Source: Nocardiopsis kunsanensis DSM 44524
GTDB lineage: Bacteria; Actinomycetota; Actinomycetes; Streptosporangiales; Streptosporangiaceae
NCBI RefSeq assembly: GCF_000340965.1
Contig: NZ_ANAY01000033.1
Coordinates: 1-64,000 of the forward strand
Direction: 5' to 3'
Length of the DNA: 64,000 nt
Part shown: in pieces, positions 8,789 to 16,958 of the stretch
Layout: every line of letters begins with the position of its first letter
Position numbering within the stretch: the stretch's first letter is position 1
Position numbers and translations under genes: made by a program
Notes under the pieces: generated by a model
The model's database searches: none
Seen by the model: the letters and a program-made list of their open reading frames with translations, nothing else
Told to the model about the DNA's origin: nothing

Positions 8789-9799
8789 ATGTTGAGCTAC
8801 CAACCCCCCAGCCGGAGGAACCTCCTCAAGAGCATCGGCGGACTCACCGTCGGTATGGCAGCCACCTCCGGTGGCCTCCTCGCGTCGGCATCCTCCGCTC
8901 ATGCCGACACGGCCACCAGCACGGTCAGGCCCCATGCCGGCCTCGACATCGTCGAACAGAACGAGAACGACGCACGGATGTGGTACTACCGCTTCCGGAC
9001 CGACGCGATCGGGTGGGACCCCGCGGTCAACGTCATGGTCCCCGAGGGCTACCGGAACGACGGGCGCACCTACCCCGTCCTCTACCTGCTCCACGGCGGC
9101 GGCCTGAACCAGGACTTCCGGAGCTGGGACAACTCGGGTATCCGCGAACTCGCCGCGGAGCACCAGCTCATCATCGTCATGCCCGACGGCGGCCCGGCCG
9201 GCTGGTACAGCAATCCGGTCACCTCCAACACCGGTCCCCGCAACTGGGAGACCTTCCACATGAGCCAGCTCGTCCCCTGGATCGACGCGAACTTCCGCAC
9301 CCACGCCGAGTTCGACGGCCGTGCCGTGGCGGGCTTCTCCATGGGCGGCTTCGGCGCACTCAAGTACGCAGCCAAGTACTACGGCCACTTCGCCTCGGTC
9401 AGCTCCTACTCCGGGCCGGCCAGCATGCGCCGTGACGCCGGCGCGGTCACCCACTGGGCGAACGTGACTTCCGCGGCCGCCGAACTGGCCGGCGGCACCG
9501 TCTACGGGGTGCCGTGGGACGAGGCCCGGGTGAGCGCCGACAACGCGGTGGAGAACATCGGCCGTTACCGCGGCAAGCGCGTCTTCATGGTCGCCGGTGA
9601 CAGCCCCGACCCGATCAACTGGTTCGACCGGATCACCGAAGGAGAGGTGCTCGCCGGGCAGCGGGAGTTCCGCGCCGGTCTCGACGCGGCCGGGATCGCG
9701 CACGAATCGCACGAGGCCGCAGGCGGTCACTTCATCCGCGGTGACCTGGTCGCCGCGGACCTGGACGGCATCGTCGGCCGCCTGCGCGCCGCGGGATAA
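8789..9799 (+). CDS. Tat-exported esterase (antigen 85/esterase D-like fold)
   Basis: A 336-aa secreted alpha/beta hydrolase. The N-terminus SRRNLLKSIGG is a twin-arginine signal, followed by a hydrophobic stretch and a cleavage site near SSAHA-DTA, so it should leave the cell folded. The mature part has VLYLLHGGG (oxyanion region), the nucleophile elbow AGFSMGGFGA, an acidic residue in VAGDSPDP and the catalytic His in AAGGHF, so the triad is complete. Family members include mycolyltransferase-like proteins and feruloyl/acetyl esterases; the substrate here cannot be read. ATG 8789 has AGGAG 4 nt ahead. Monocistronic. Confidence 0.9.
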   Translation: MLSYQPPSRRNLLKSIGGLTVGMAATSGGLLASASSAHADTATSTVRPHAGLDIVEQNENDARMWYYRFRTDAIGWDPAVNVMVPEGYRNDGRTYPVLYLLHGGGLNQDFRSWDNSGIRELAAEHQLIIVMPDGGPAGWYSNPVTSNTGPRNWETFHMSQLVPWIDANFRTHAEFDGRAVAGFSMGGFGALKYAAKYYGHFASVSSYSGPASMRRDAGAVTHWANVTSAAAELAGGTVYGVPWDEARVSADNAVENIGRYRGKRVFMVAGDSPDPINWFDRITEGEVLAGQREFRAGLDAAGIAHESHEAAGGHFIRGDLVAADLDGIVGRLRAAG

Positions 9800-9839
9800 G
9801 GGGCGCCTGCGGGGAATACCCGACGGTTTCCGTGAAGCC

Positions 9840-9875
9840 CGCCGGTCGGGGTCTGCTCCTGTGCCCCGACCGGCG
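9840..9875. terminator. Bidirectional hairpin between esterase and TetR genes
   Basis: Perfect 12-bp arms (9840-9851 and 9864-9875) around a 12-nt loop, placed between two convergent genes. There is no T-tract, as is common for actinobacterial terminators. Confidence 0.6.
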
Positions 9876-9939
9876 TCCACCGGGTTCCTGCCGGGTGCGG
9901 CCGACCCCGGGCCCGGGGAACCGGCCGAGGGGCCGCCCC

Positions 9940-10512
9940 TCAGGAGTCGGGGCCCGGCCCTTGAGTCTCCGTGCAGGCGTCGATCTGCTGTTGCACGAGC
10001 GGCCCGTACAGGTCCAGGAGTTCCTCGCGGGAGATCTCCTCGGCGGGAAACAGGCCCAGAACCCGGACCCCCTCGGCCAGACCGAGTATCTGGGAGGCCA
10101 CGGCGCTCGCGTGGCGGCGGTCGGGGGTGGTGTCCCCGATCAGCTCACCGAAGCGGTACAGGAGCCGCTCCCGAAACTCTGCACGGGTGCGTTCGGGTTC
10201 GGGGGACTCACGGGCATGGGAGACGGCCACCAACAGAGGGTCGGAAAGACCGTGTTCCCGCCGGTTGAGAACCTTCTGTACCAGTGCACGGCCCAGCTCG
10301 GAACGGGGCAGGTCCAGTTCGGCCAACGGGATGTCGTTGGGGCCCAGCTCGTTGAACAGCTCGGCCTTGCTCCGGTAGTGCTTCATCACCAGCGAGGGGG
10401 AGACCCCCGCGGCGGCGGCGATGTCCCGGATGGTCACCGCCGTGTAACCGTGCTCGGAGAAGAGTTCCCGTGCGGTGCTGAGGATCGTGCCTCGACTGTC
10501 GGAAGCGCTCAC
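9940..10512 (-). CDS. TetR-family repressor
   Basis: A 190-aa regulator. Residues ~8-55 are the TetR HTH (ARELFSEHGYTAVTIRDIAA then AGVSPSLVMKHYRSKAELF), and the rest is an all-helical ligand domain. Its ATG overlaps the stop of the upstream MFS gene (ATGA, 10509-10512), so the two are translationally coupled. It most likely represses its own operon through the two palindromes upstream of the transporter and releases them when the transported drug binds. Confidence 0.93.
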   Translation of the reverse strand: MSASDSRGTILSTARELFSEHGYTAVTIRDIAAAAGVSPSLVMKHYRSKAELFNELGPNDIPLAELDLPRSELGRALVQKVLNRREHGLSDPLLVAVSHARESPEPERTRAEFRERLLYRFGELIGDTTPDRRHASAVASQILGLAEGVRVLGLFPAEEISREELLDLYGPLVQQQIDACTETQGPGPDS

Positions 10513-12065
10513 GACTCCACCTTCTCATCCTCGTCCCCGGAACCACGGGCCCGGGCGGAGCCGGAGGCCCCGGCCCCGGTCGCCTCGTCCTCCTTCCCGG
10601 CACGCTCGCGGCCCGGGACGAAGACGGTGAACAGCACACTGGCGGTGCACACGGCCACGCCCAGCAGGAGCGCCAGAGCCATGGCCCTGCCGGAGGGGAA
10701 GACCGCACCGTCGACGGTCACGGTCAGCGACGCGAAGACCAACGCGGTCACGGCGCTGCTGCTGGAGGTGCCCAGCGAACGGATCAGGGTGTTGAGCCCG
10801 TTCGCCGAGGCGGTCTCGCTCCGAGGAGCGGACGCCATGATCAGCGTGGGCATGGCCGCGAACGCGATCGCGCTGCCCATACTGACGGCCATGTTGCCCA
10901 GCACGACTTCCCGGACGGCATCGTGGTTGAACATCCGCCACAGGTAGGTCAGGCCCATGACGGCCCCGCCGTTCAACAGTGTCGGTTTCCCGCCCCACCG
11001 GTTGATCATACGGCCGGAGACCGGTGAGAGGACGAGCATCATCAGGCCGCCCGGCACCATCGCCAGGCCGGCGACGGCCACGGGCAGGGCCAGGCCGTAC
11101 CCGGTGTCGGTGGGCACCTGCAGCTGTTGGGTGGTGACCAGGCTGTTCAGGAACATCGCGAAGCCGACGAAGTAGGAGGAGACGTTGGTGAGCAGGACCG
11201 GGCGCCGGACGGCCGTGCGCAGGTTCACCATGGGCTCGCGTGTGCGCAGCTGCAGCGGGATCCAGACCGCCAGCGACACGGCCGCGAGCGCGAGCGAGCC
11301 GATGACCTGGCCACTGGCCCATCCCCACGAGGCGCCCTTGGACAGCGGGAGCAGGACACTGACGAGAATGATCGTGAGTACGAGTGCGCCGGGGACGTCG
11401 AAACGTCCGGGGAAACGCTGCGAGGACTCATCGAGCACCAGCAGGAGGGTGAGGATGAGGACCGCGCCGGCCAGCGCGCTGGACCAGAACAGAGAGGTCC
11501 ACCCGAACGCGCTGTAGAGCACACCGGACAAGGGCAGGCCCAGGGCCGAGCCGATACCGAGAGTGGCGCTCATCAGGGCGATGCCCCCGGCGAGCTTCTC
11601 CTTGGGGAGCTGGTCGCGCATGATGCTCATGCCCACGGGGATCAGGGAGGCACCGAACCCCTGCATGGCGCGGCCGATCAGCATCGACAGGAAGGTCCCG
11701 CCCAGTGCCGCGACGAGTGAGCCCACGGTCATGGCCGACAGGGCCACGAGCAGCATCCTGCGCTTGCCGTACATGTCGGCCGTGCGGGCGACGATCGGTG
11801 TGGCCACGGCCCCGGTCAGCAGTGTCGCGGTGACCAGCCACGAGGCGTCGCCGGTGGAGACGCCGAGGATCGAGGGCAGTTCCGGCAGCAGGGGGATGAC
11901 GAGCGTCTGTTGCAGTGAGACGACCATGCCGCAGAGGGTGAGCACCCCCATGGTGAGCCATGAGGGCACACGCAGGACGGAGATACTCCGGGCTCCAGGG
12001 TGAGGAATGCGGTGCGGGTGCGCGCCGGGCAGGGGCACACGAAAAGAGGGTGAACGGGTGTTCAC
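10509..12065 (-). CDS. DHA2-family (14-TM) MFS drug exporter
   Basis: A 518-aa inner-membrane proton antiporter of the EmrB/QacA type with about 14 hydrophobic segments. Motif A is RTADMYGKRRMLL, the motif C region is GSALGLPLSGVL, and a charged cytosolic tail ends the protein. It probably exports a cationic or hydrophobic drug. The only in-frame start that keeps the full N-terminus is GTG 12065, which sits inside one of the operators; GTG or ATG codons near residues 30-40 (RVPSWLTMGVL) are alternatives, and no site has a good Shine-Dalgarno. First gene of a two-gene operon with its TetR repressor. Confidence 0.9.
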   Translation of the reverse strand: MNTRSPSFRVPLPGAHPHRIPHPGARSISVLRVPSWLTMGVLTLCGMVVSLQQTLVIPLLPELPSILGVSTGDASWLVTATLLTGAVATPIVARTADMYGKRRMLLVALSAMTVGSLVAALGGTFLSMLIGRAMQGFGASLIPVGMSIMRDQLPKEKLAGGIALMSATLGIGSALGLPLSGVLYSAFGWTSLFWSSALAGAVLILTLLLVLDESSQRFPGRFDVPGALVLTIILVSVLLPLSKGASWGWASGQVIGSLALAAVSLAVWIPLQLRTREPMVNLRTAVRRPVLLTNVSSYFVGFAMFLNSLVTTQQLQVPTDTGYGLALPVAVAGLAMVPGGLMMLVLSPVSGRMINRWGGKPTLLNGGAVMGLTYLWRMFNHDAVREVVLGNMAVSMGSAIAFAAMPTLIMASAPRSETASANGLNTLIRSLGTSSSSAVTALVFASLTVTVDGAVFPSGRAMALALLLGVAVCTASVLFTVFVPGRERAGKEDEATGAGASGSARARGSGDEDEKVES

Positions 12066-12093
12066 CCCTAGAGAGTGAACATCCGTTCACCCC
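12048..12093. promoter_or_regulatory. Twin palindromic operators of the TetR/MFS operon
   Basis: Two perfect inverted repeats, TGAACGGGTGTTCA (12051-12064) and TGAACATCCGTTCA (12076-12089), have identical TGAAC/GTTCA arms and centres 25 bp apart, each flanked by G/C runs. The first overlaps the annotated GTG start of the MFS gene. This is the expected layout for cooperative TetR binding over the promoter. Confidence 0.75.
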
Positions 12094-12252
12094 GGTGCGT
12101 CAAACATTCGCCACCGGATGGGACCCGTGTCACCGGTAGGGGCACACCCCTGCCCCGGGCCAGGCCACGCAGTCCGGCGCAGGCACCCCGGGGCAGCAGG
12201 GCACCTCGACCCGGGCCGCTGGTATGAAGAGTCGCGGGCGGGGACGCCGAGC

Positions 12253-13071
12253 TCACGGCAGGATGCGCCGGGGCCCTTCGGGCGGGTGGGGACGCGGGCC
12301 CCACTCACGGGGATAACCCAACGAGACCTCGATGTGGGGGACCCCGTCGACGGTGATCGTGCGGGGGATGTGCAGGTGCCCGTAGACCACGGCCCGAGCG
12401 CGGTAGCGCAGATGCCAGTCGGCGGTGGCCTCGGTCCCGCACCACTGCGCGAACTCCGGGTAGTGCAGCACCCGGGTGGGTTCGCGCACGAGCGGATAGT
12501 GGTTGACCAGCACGGTGGGCACCTCCGGATCCAGCGCGTCCAACCTCCGGCGGGTGTACTCCAACCGGGACCGGCACCAGGCGTCCCGACCGGGATAGGG
12601 GTCGGGGTGGAGCAGGTACTCGTCGGTGCAGACCACACCCGCCTCGTAGGCCACGTCCAGGGCTTCCTTCTTGGTACGGGTGCCCTCGGGACGGAACGTG
12701 TGGTCGTAGAGCACGAAGAGCGGAGCCACGGCAACGGGCCCCTCCGGACCGTGCCAGACCGGGTAAGGGTCCTCGGGGGTGTGCACGCCGAGAGCACGCA
12801 GGGAGTCGACCAGGTACAGGTAGCGTTCCCGGCCGCGCAGCTGCACGGGATCGTTGGGCGTGGTCCACAGATCGTGGTTGCCCGGAACCCACACGACGGT
12901 GCTGAAGCGCTTGCTCAGCAGCTCCATCGCCCAGAGGACGTCGGTGGTGGTTTCGGCGACGTCGCCGGCCACCAGGAGCCAGTCGTCGTCGGCGCGGGGC
13001 CGGAGCGATTCGGTGAAGGCACGGTTGTCCTCGTGCCGCACGTGCAGGTCGCTGATGGCCAGCAGGCTCAT
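12253..13071 (-). CDS. Metallophosphoesterase (natural-product-linked type)
   Basis: A 272-aa calcineurin-like phosphoesterase. The motifs are LLAISDLHVRH (residues 3-13), LLVAGDVAETT, VVWVPGNHD, TVLVNHYPL and VVYGHLHIPRT, so all metal-binding positions are present. Homologues of this subtype often sit beside Sfp-type phosphopantetheinyl transferases in actinomycetes, but none is seen here. ATG 13071 has GAAGGGG 8 nt upstream. Substrate unknown. Confidence 0.88.
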   Translation of the reverse strand: MSLLAISDLHVRHEDNRAFTESLRPRADDDWLLVAGDVAETTTDVLWAMELLSKRFSTVVWVPGNHDLWTTPNDPVQLRGRERYLYLVDSLRALGVHTPEDPYPVWHGPEGPVAVAPLFVLYDHTFRPEGTRTKKEALDVAYEAGVVCTDEYLLHPDPYPGRDAWCRSRLEYTRRRLDALDPEVPTVLVNHYPLVREPTRVLHYPEFAQWCGTEATADWHLRYRARAVVYGHLHIPRTITVDGVPHIEVSLGYPREWGPRPHPPEGPRRILP

Positions 13072-13303
13072 CCGGACAGCCCCTTCGCCTCGGTTCGTCT
13101 CCACCTCCGGAGCACGGCCAGACTACGCGTTGTTCTCGTGCGGAACGCCGACGGTGCGGGGATCGAAGGCCCCGGCCGACCGTCCCGTGCGGCACCGGTG
13201 TCCACACGTACGCCCCGGGCCGCCGGGGACGGTGAAGGTCTCGAGCGTGCCGTGAGGGATCGAGAGGGTGCTCTCGTCCTTGCCGTTTCGATGCGGGCCC
13301 GCC

Positions 13304-14148
13304 TTACCGGGCGTCCGCGCCGGCCCGCAGATCGGACAGGAGTGTCTCCGTCACCCTTTCCTCGTGTACGGCCACACCGCGCTCGGCGATCACCTCGTGC
13401 AGTTCGCCGTCCCACGGCACCGGGGTCGTCCTGCCGGGCGGGGGAGCCGTGGCCACCCGGGAGAGGGCCTCCCGGTAGTCCTGGGCCCCATACGCCAGGG
13501 CAGAGCGCCCGTACGGGCCATCGCGTGGGCGGCGGATACGCAGCCCTTCGCCGTCGAAATCCCCGTGGTAACGCAGCTCAGCCCCCTCCGAGGCCAACTG
13601 TTGCAACAGGGCCACGGCCGCACTGCCGGGCCGACCCGACACACACCAGAGGAGGACATCCACTCCCCGAACGTTGCTGCGCCAACGCCAACACCGAGGG
13701 GTTCTCCACCACGTACACGACCGGAGCGGGCCTGGACGCCGGCGCGGTCCGGGGAGATCTGGTCCAGGGTGACCACGGCCGCCTGTCCGGCCTCGGCCCA
13801 TATACGCAGGGTCTGCGCCAGCGGATCCGTCCCCCGTGGGCGCAACCCCAGGACGAGCACGGTCGAGGAATGGGCGTCGCAGTCCACCCCGCACGCGGCC
13901 CACAGCGCCCGCCGTTCCTGCGCGTTCCGGGGGACCGGTTCGTTGCGCAGAGCCGCCAGCGCCTGTAGGACCAGGCCGGGCAAGGCCTTCGTCCCGTCCA
14001 GGGAGAGCGGGTCCCCGGTCACCTCGGCGGCCAGATCCGGAAGAGGGCGGCCGTCGGCGAGCGGGAGCGCCGCCACCACCGCCAGCGCCTGCTCCAGGCG
14101 GTGGCGCAGAGCCTCTGGACCACCGACGGGAACACCGTCGGCACGCAC
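13304..14148 (-). pseudogene. Broken DUF2399/TIGR02679 (JetD-like) gene
   Basis: This is the C-terminal two thirds of a DUF2399 (TIGR02679) protein, the family that supplies the JetD nuclease subunit of some Wadjet loci. Three frames must be joined. From 14148 down to about 13750 one frame reads PLPDLAAEVTGDPLSL and STVLVLGLRPRGTDPLAQTL. Around 13735-13650 a second frame reads VVYVVENPSVLALAQQR. From about 13650 to 13304 a third reads SGRPGSAAVALLQQL, the toprim-like ELRYHGDFDGEGLRI and VAVHEERVTETLL. So there are at least two frameshifts and the N-terminus is missing. No jetA, jetB or jetC partner is present. It is therefore most likely a relic. Confidence 0.75.
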
Positions 14149-14162
14149 GTACTCGGCACCGC

Positions 14163-14587
14163 ATGGAAGAGGTCTTCGCCCGGCACGGGGCGGCGATGTT
14201 CCCCGACCCCCTCGACGACCTGGACCTGTGGTGCACCTGCCCGGACCGGGGCCGCCCCTGCAAGCACGCCGCAGCCGTCCTGTACCCGGTGGCCCGGATC
14301 TTCGACGACGACCCCGCGGCCCTGCTGACCTGGTTGGGCCGTACGGAGGAGGAGACCCTGGAAGCGTTGGGCATTCCGGGGGAGAGCGAGAGTGGACCGG
14401 CGAGTGAACTGGACGTGGACCTCACGCCGCTCGCAGAGCGCATCGAGAACTTCTGGGCCCCGCGGAGCCGGTGCCCATGGCCCCGCCGCGCCCCTTCGAC
14501 CCGGTGGCGCACTGGGAGGGGTCCACCCCCGCTGTGGCCTCGCGTCTGGAGCCCATGTACGCGCTGCTGGAACGCCCCGAGCCCTGA
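14163..14587 (+). pseudogene. Truncated, frameshifted SWIM zinc-finger gene
   Basis: The fragment begins abruptly with MEEVFARHGAAMFPD. It contains an intact CxCx6CxH SWIM motif (CTCPDRGRPCKH) and the following helical region up to ENFWAPR (about 14460). It then needs a frameshift to continue as PVPMAPPRPFDPVAHWEG and end at 14587 with ALLERPEP. The usual N-terminal ~150 residues are absent. The truncation point adjoins that of the divergent DUF2399 remnant, so a single deletion may have removed both 5' ends. An intact SWIM protein lies at 19040-20686. Confidence 0.7.
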
Positions 14588-14632
14588 GGGCGGAACTTCA
14601 CCGAGTGCCCCGGCACGGAAGACGGCCCGGGA

Positions 14633-14638
14633 TATCTT
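14633..14638 (+). promoter_or_regulatory. Leaderless-type -10 box of the second SEC-C gene
   Basis: TATCTT ends 6 nt before ATG 14645, and no ribosome site is present. The geometry is identical to the promoter of the paralogue at 3292. Confidence 0.45.
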
Positions 14639-14644
14639 TGGGGC

Positions 14645-15739
14645 ATGACCGACCAAGCACACCCCTCCGGGGCCGGGACGCTTCCCGCCGCGCTCATGAG
14701 CACCGTTCACCGGATCGGTCTGCCCGATCAGGTCCTGCGGGAATTGGCGGAGCAACCCGAGGAAGCCGGCAACATCCTCCTGGACGCCGTGTACCACCTT
14801 CGTATGGCCGAGCGTCCGGACCTGTCCCTGCGGTTGTTGGAAGCGTTGCGGGAGAATCCCCCTGCCCCCGAGGACGAGCAGTACGCCTCCATCGAACTGG
14901 CATGGCACCTGCGGGAGAGCGAGGAGGCCGACGGCCGGGCCAGGGCAGAGCGTGTCATCGAGGACCTGCTGCGTCCGGGCCGCCTGGGCGAGGGGCCCGC
15001 CGGTATGCTCGCCGAGGACCTCGAGGAGACCGGGCACCGCAAGGAGGCGCTGCTGTGCCACAACATCGCCTCCCGTGAGCTGCTCCTCGACTCCGTCGAC
15101 GAGCTGGCCGGGCTGCCCGCCCGGATGCTGCACCCGCTGATCGGCCGCGCCCGTGTACGGGCAGATCTGGGGCTCGTCCCCGATGACCACGACCTGCTCG
15201 CCCAGGGGCTCTCCCAACGCCTGATGGAGGAGGCGGCCGCCGAGGGCACGGACGAGGACCCCTTCGACCGGGCTGGGACCGACTGGGAGCAGCATCTGTT
15301 CGACCCAGCGGCGGGTGCGCTCGGCCGGGACGAGGAACCCGCCTTCTCCCGCACTGGGCCCGAGCGCCGGATCCGGGTGTTCTACTCCCGGCAGGACTTC
15401 GACACTGCCCGTGCCCGAGGTCTCCTCACCGACCGGGCCGCAGACCAGGGACCCGACGCCCATTATCGCGACGCGGAACGGGAACTGCGCGAGCACGCCC
15501 GGCAGTACCCCGAGACCGCCGTCTCCGTCCTGTTGTGCGGCGTCGATGAGCTCCTCGCCTTCGCCGAAACCCACGGCACGGACCCCGCGGACGAGCACAC
15601 CCGCCACACCTGGGAACGGATTGGGGTCGACCCCGAGGACCCACGGCTCCATATCTGGCCTCCCGAACGCAACCGGCCGTGCTGGTGCGGGAGCGCGCGC
15701 AAGTACAAGAAGTGCTGCGGATCCCCGGCGCTGCGCTGA
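14645..15739 (+). CDS. SEC-C motif protein (paralogue 2)
   Basis: A 364-aa protein with the same plan as the product of 3304-4269. A helical N-terminal half comes first (SLRLLEALRENPPAPEDEQY, then VIEDLLRPGRLGEGPAGMLA and KEALLCHNIASREL). A middle region carries an extra acidic insert (EEAAAEGTDEDPFDRAG). The C-terminal SEC-C zinc motif is WPPERNRPCWCGSARKYKKC followed by CG. Here the second conserved Gly of CWCGSG is Ala, whereas in the paralogue the first is Arg. Probably a scattered duplication of one accessory family. Function unknown; soluble, monocistronic and probably leaderless. Confidence 0.8.
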   Translation: MTDQAHPSGAGTLPAALMSTVHRIGLPDQVLRELAEQPEEAGNILLDAVYHLRMAERPDLSLRLLEALRENPPAPEDEQYASIELAWHLRESEEADGRARAERVIEDLLRPGRLGEGPAGMLAEDLEETGHRKEALLCHNIASRELLLDSVDELAGLPARMLHPLIGRARVRADLGLVPDDHDLLAQGLSQRLMEEAAAEGTDEDPFDRAGTDWEQHLFDPAAGALGRDEEPAFSRTGPERRIRVFYSRQDFDTARARGLLTDRAADQGPDAHYRDAERELREHARQYPETAVSVLLCGVDELLAFAETHGTDPADEHTRHTWERIGVDPEDPRLHIWPPERNRPCWCGSARKYKKCCGSPALR

Positions 15740-15906
15740 GCCACGGAGACCGATTGGTTCGCCGACCTCGGCGGGCCCGGCCTGGTTCGCCGACCGCGGC
15801 CGGAGCGTGTGGAACGCGGGGCGTGAGTCACGTGCCCCTGCCACCCCATAGCAGCGGTGGCTGGACGGAGGGGCCACCCGGCAGCCAGTCGGGCGCTACC
15901 TCCGAG

Positions 15907-15926
15907 CCCGGCCCCTCAGGGCCGGG
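15907..15926 (-). terminator. Hairpin just after the NmrA-type gene
   Basis: A perfect 8-bp GC stem (CCCGGCCC/GGGCCGGG) with loop CTCA directly abuts the stop codon of the minus-strand gene ending at 15927. It could serve both convergent genes. Confidence 0.5.
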
Positions 15927-16823
15927 TCAAGTTGACAGCGCGGGCCGCAGGTGGGCGTGGGCCCAGGCCGCGAGCGTGGTCGGTGTGGTGGTGAGTGCCC
16001 CGCGTTCCTGCTCGGGGGTGAAACCCTCACGCAGGCCGGCCGCCATACCCACCACGCCTTCGATCTGCCCGGTGCTCAGACCGACGGAGCCGAGCCCGGC
16101 GCGCACCTCCTCATCGGAGACCCGCTCGGCGCGCACCGGCCGGCCCAGGGCCTGGGCCAGGATGTCGGCCACACCGGAGAAGGACAGGTCCTCGGGCCCG
16201 TGCACCGCCTGCACCCGGCTGCCCGACCAGTTGGCGGACAGGAGCCTGGCGGCCGCGACGTCACCGATGTCGCGCGGATCGACCCAGGGCATCGCGGACT
16301 CGAGCGGCCACGGGGTGGGCAGGACGCCCTCGCGCAGAGCGCTGATGTCCATGAACAGGTTGGTGAAGAAGTAGCCGCAGCGCAGGTGCAGCACATTGGC
16401 GCCGGTGGCGTCCAACGCCTGCTCGGTGCGGGCCAACCCGTCGATCTCGCCGGCCCCGTGCCGCTTCTCCGCGCCCACACTGCTGAGGAACACGGTGTGC
16501 CCGATGCCGTTCTCACTGACCGCGCGTGCCGCGTTGGCTCCCATGCGGGCGTGGCCGGCGACCGGGTCGTCGTCCGGCGTGGGCGGGTCCACCCAGAAGA
16601 GGCGGTCGGCGCCCCGGGTCGCGCGCAGGACGGCATCAACGTCTCCCTGGTCGCCCTGTACGAGGTCGACCCGTGCCCGCGTGTGGGCGTCGATTCTGTC
16701 GGGATCGCGCAGCAACAGAGTCGGGCGCATCCCCGCCTGCAGCAGCAGCCGCACGACCCGGGATCCCACGTTCCCGGTGGGTGTGGTGACGACGATCTTC
16801 CCGAGTGTGTTTTCGTGTGCCAT
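15927..16823 (-). CDS. NmrA-type NAD(P)-binding oxidoreductase/sensor
   Basis: A 298-aa atypical short-chain dehydrogenase. The N-terminal Rossmann motif is VTTPTGNVGSRVV (residues ~11-23), followed by LLLRDPDRID, the NADP-ribose region. The middle holds VFLSSVGAEKRHG and PWVDPRDIGDVAA, typical of the NmrA/YwnB group. These proteins reduce quinones or sense redox nucleotides; nothing here fixes the substrate. ATG 16823 is preceded by TAGCGT and 6 nt, a leaderless arrangement. It stands alone between convergent and tandem neighbours. Confidence 0.88.
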   Translation of the reverse strand: MAHENTLGKIVVTTPTGNVGSRVVRLLLQAGMRPTLLLRDPDRIDAHTRARVDLVQGDQGDVDAVLRATRGADRLFWVDPPTPDDDPVAGHARMGANAARAVSENGIGHTVFLSSVGAEKRHGAGEIDGLARTEQALDATGANVLHLRCGYFFTNLFMDISALREGVLPTPWPLESAMPWVDPRDIGDVAAARLLSANWSGSRVQAVHGPEDLSFSGVADILAQALGRPVRAERVSDEEVRAGLGSVGLSTGQIEGVVGMAAGLREGFTPEQERGALTTTPTTLAAWAHAHLRPALST

Positions 16824-16829
16824 GGCCGG

Positions 16830-16835
16830 ACGCTA
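16830..16835 (-). promoter_or_regulatory. Leaderless-type -10 box of the NmrA-type gene
   Basis: On the minus strand TAGCGT ends 6 nt before ATG 16823; no Shine-Dalgarno is present. Confidence 0.4.
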
Positions 16836-16958
16836 CAGCCGAGCACCGACAGATTCCGGCCGGTGCGGCCGGCACGGCCGGTCGCGCGGAAAAACCAAAC
16901 CGCCCTCCGCGCTTCTTCGCACGCCGGGAAAGCGCTGCCCGAGCGCCGTACGAGCAAT

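Noticed and set aside
8581-9435. Plus-strand frame beginning with a hydrophobic stretch upstream of the esterase
   Set aside because: It lacks a ribosome site and runs through the esterase gene as an out-of-frame, His/Arg/Pro-rich shadow.
13304-14148. A functional Wadjet system
   Set aside because: Only a frameshifted DUF2399 fragment exists; no DUF2397, DUF2398 or SMC-like genes are present.
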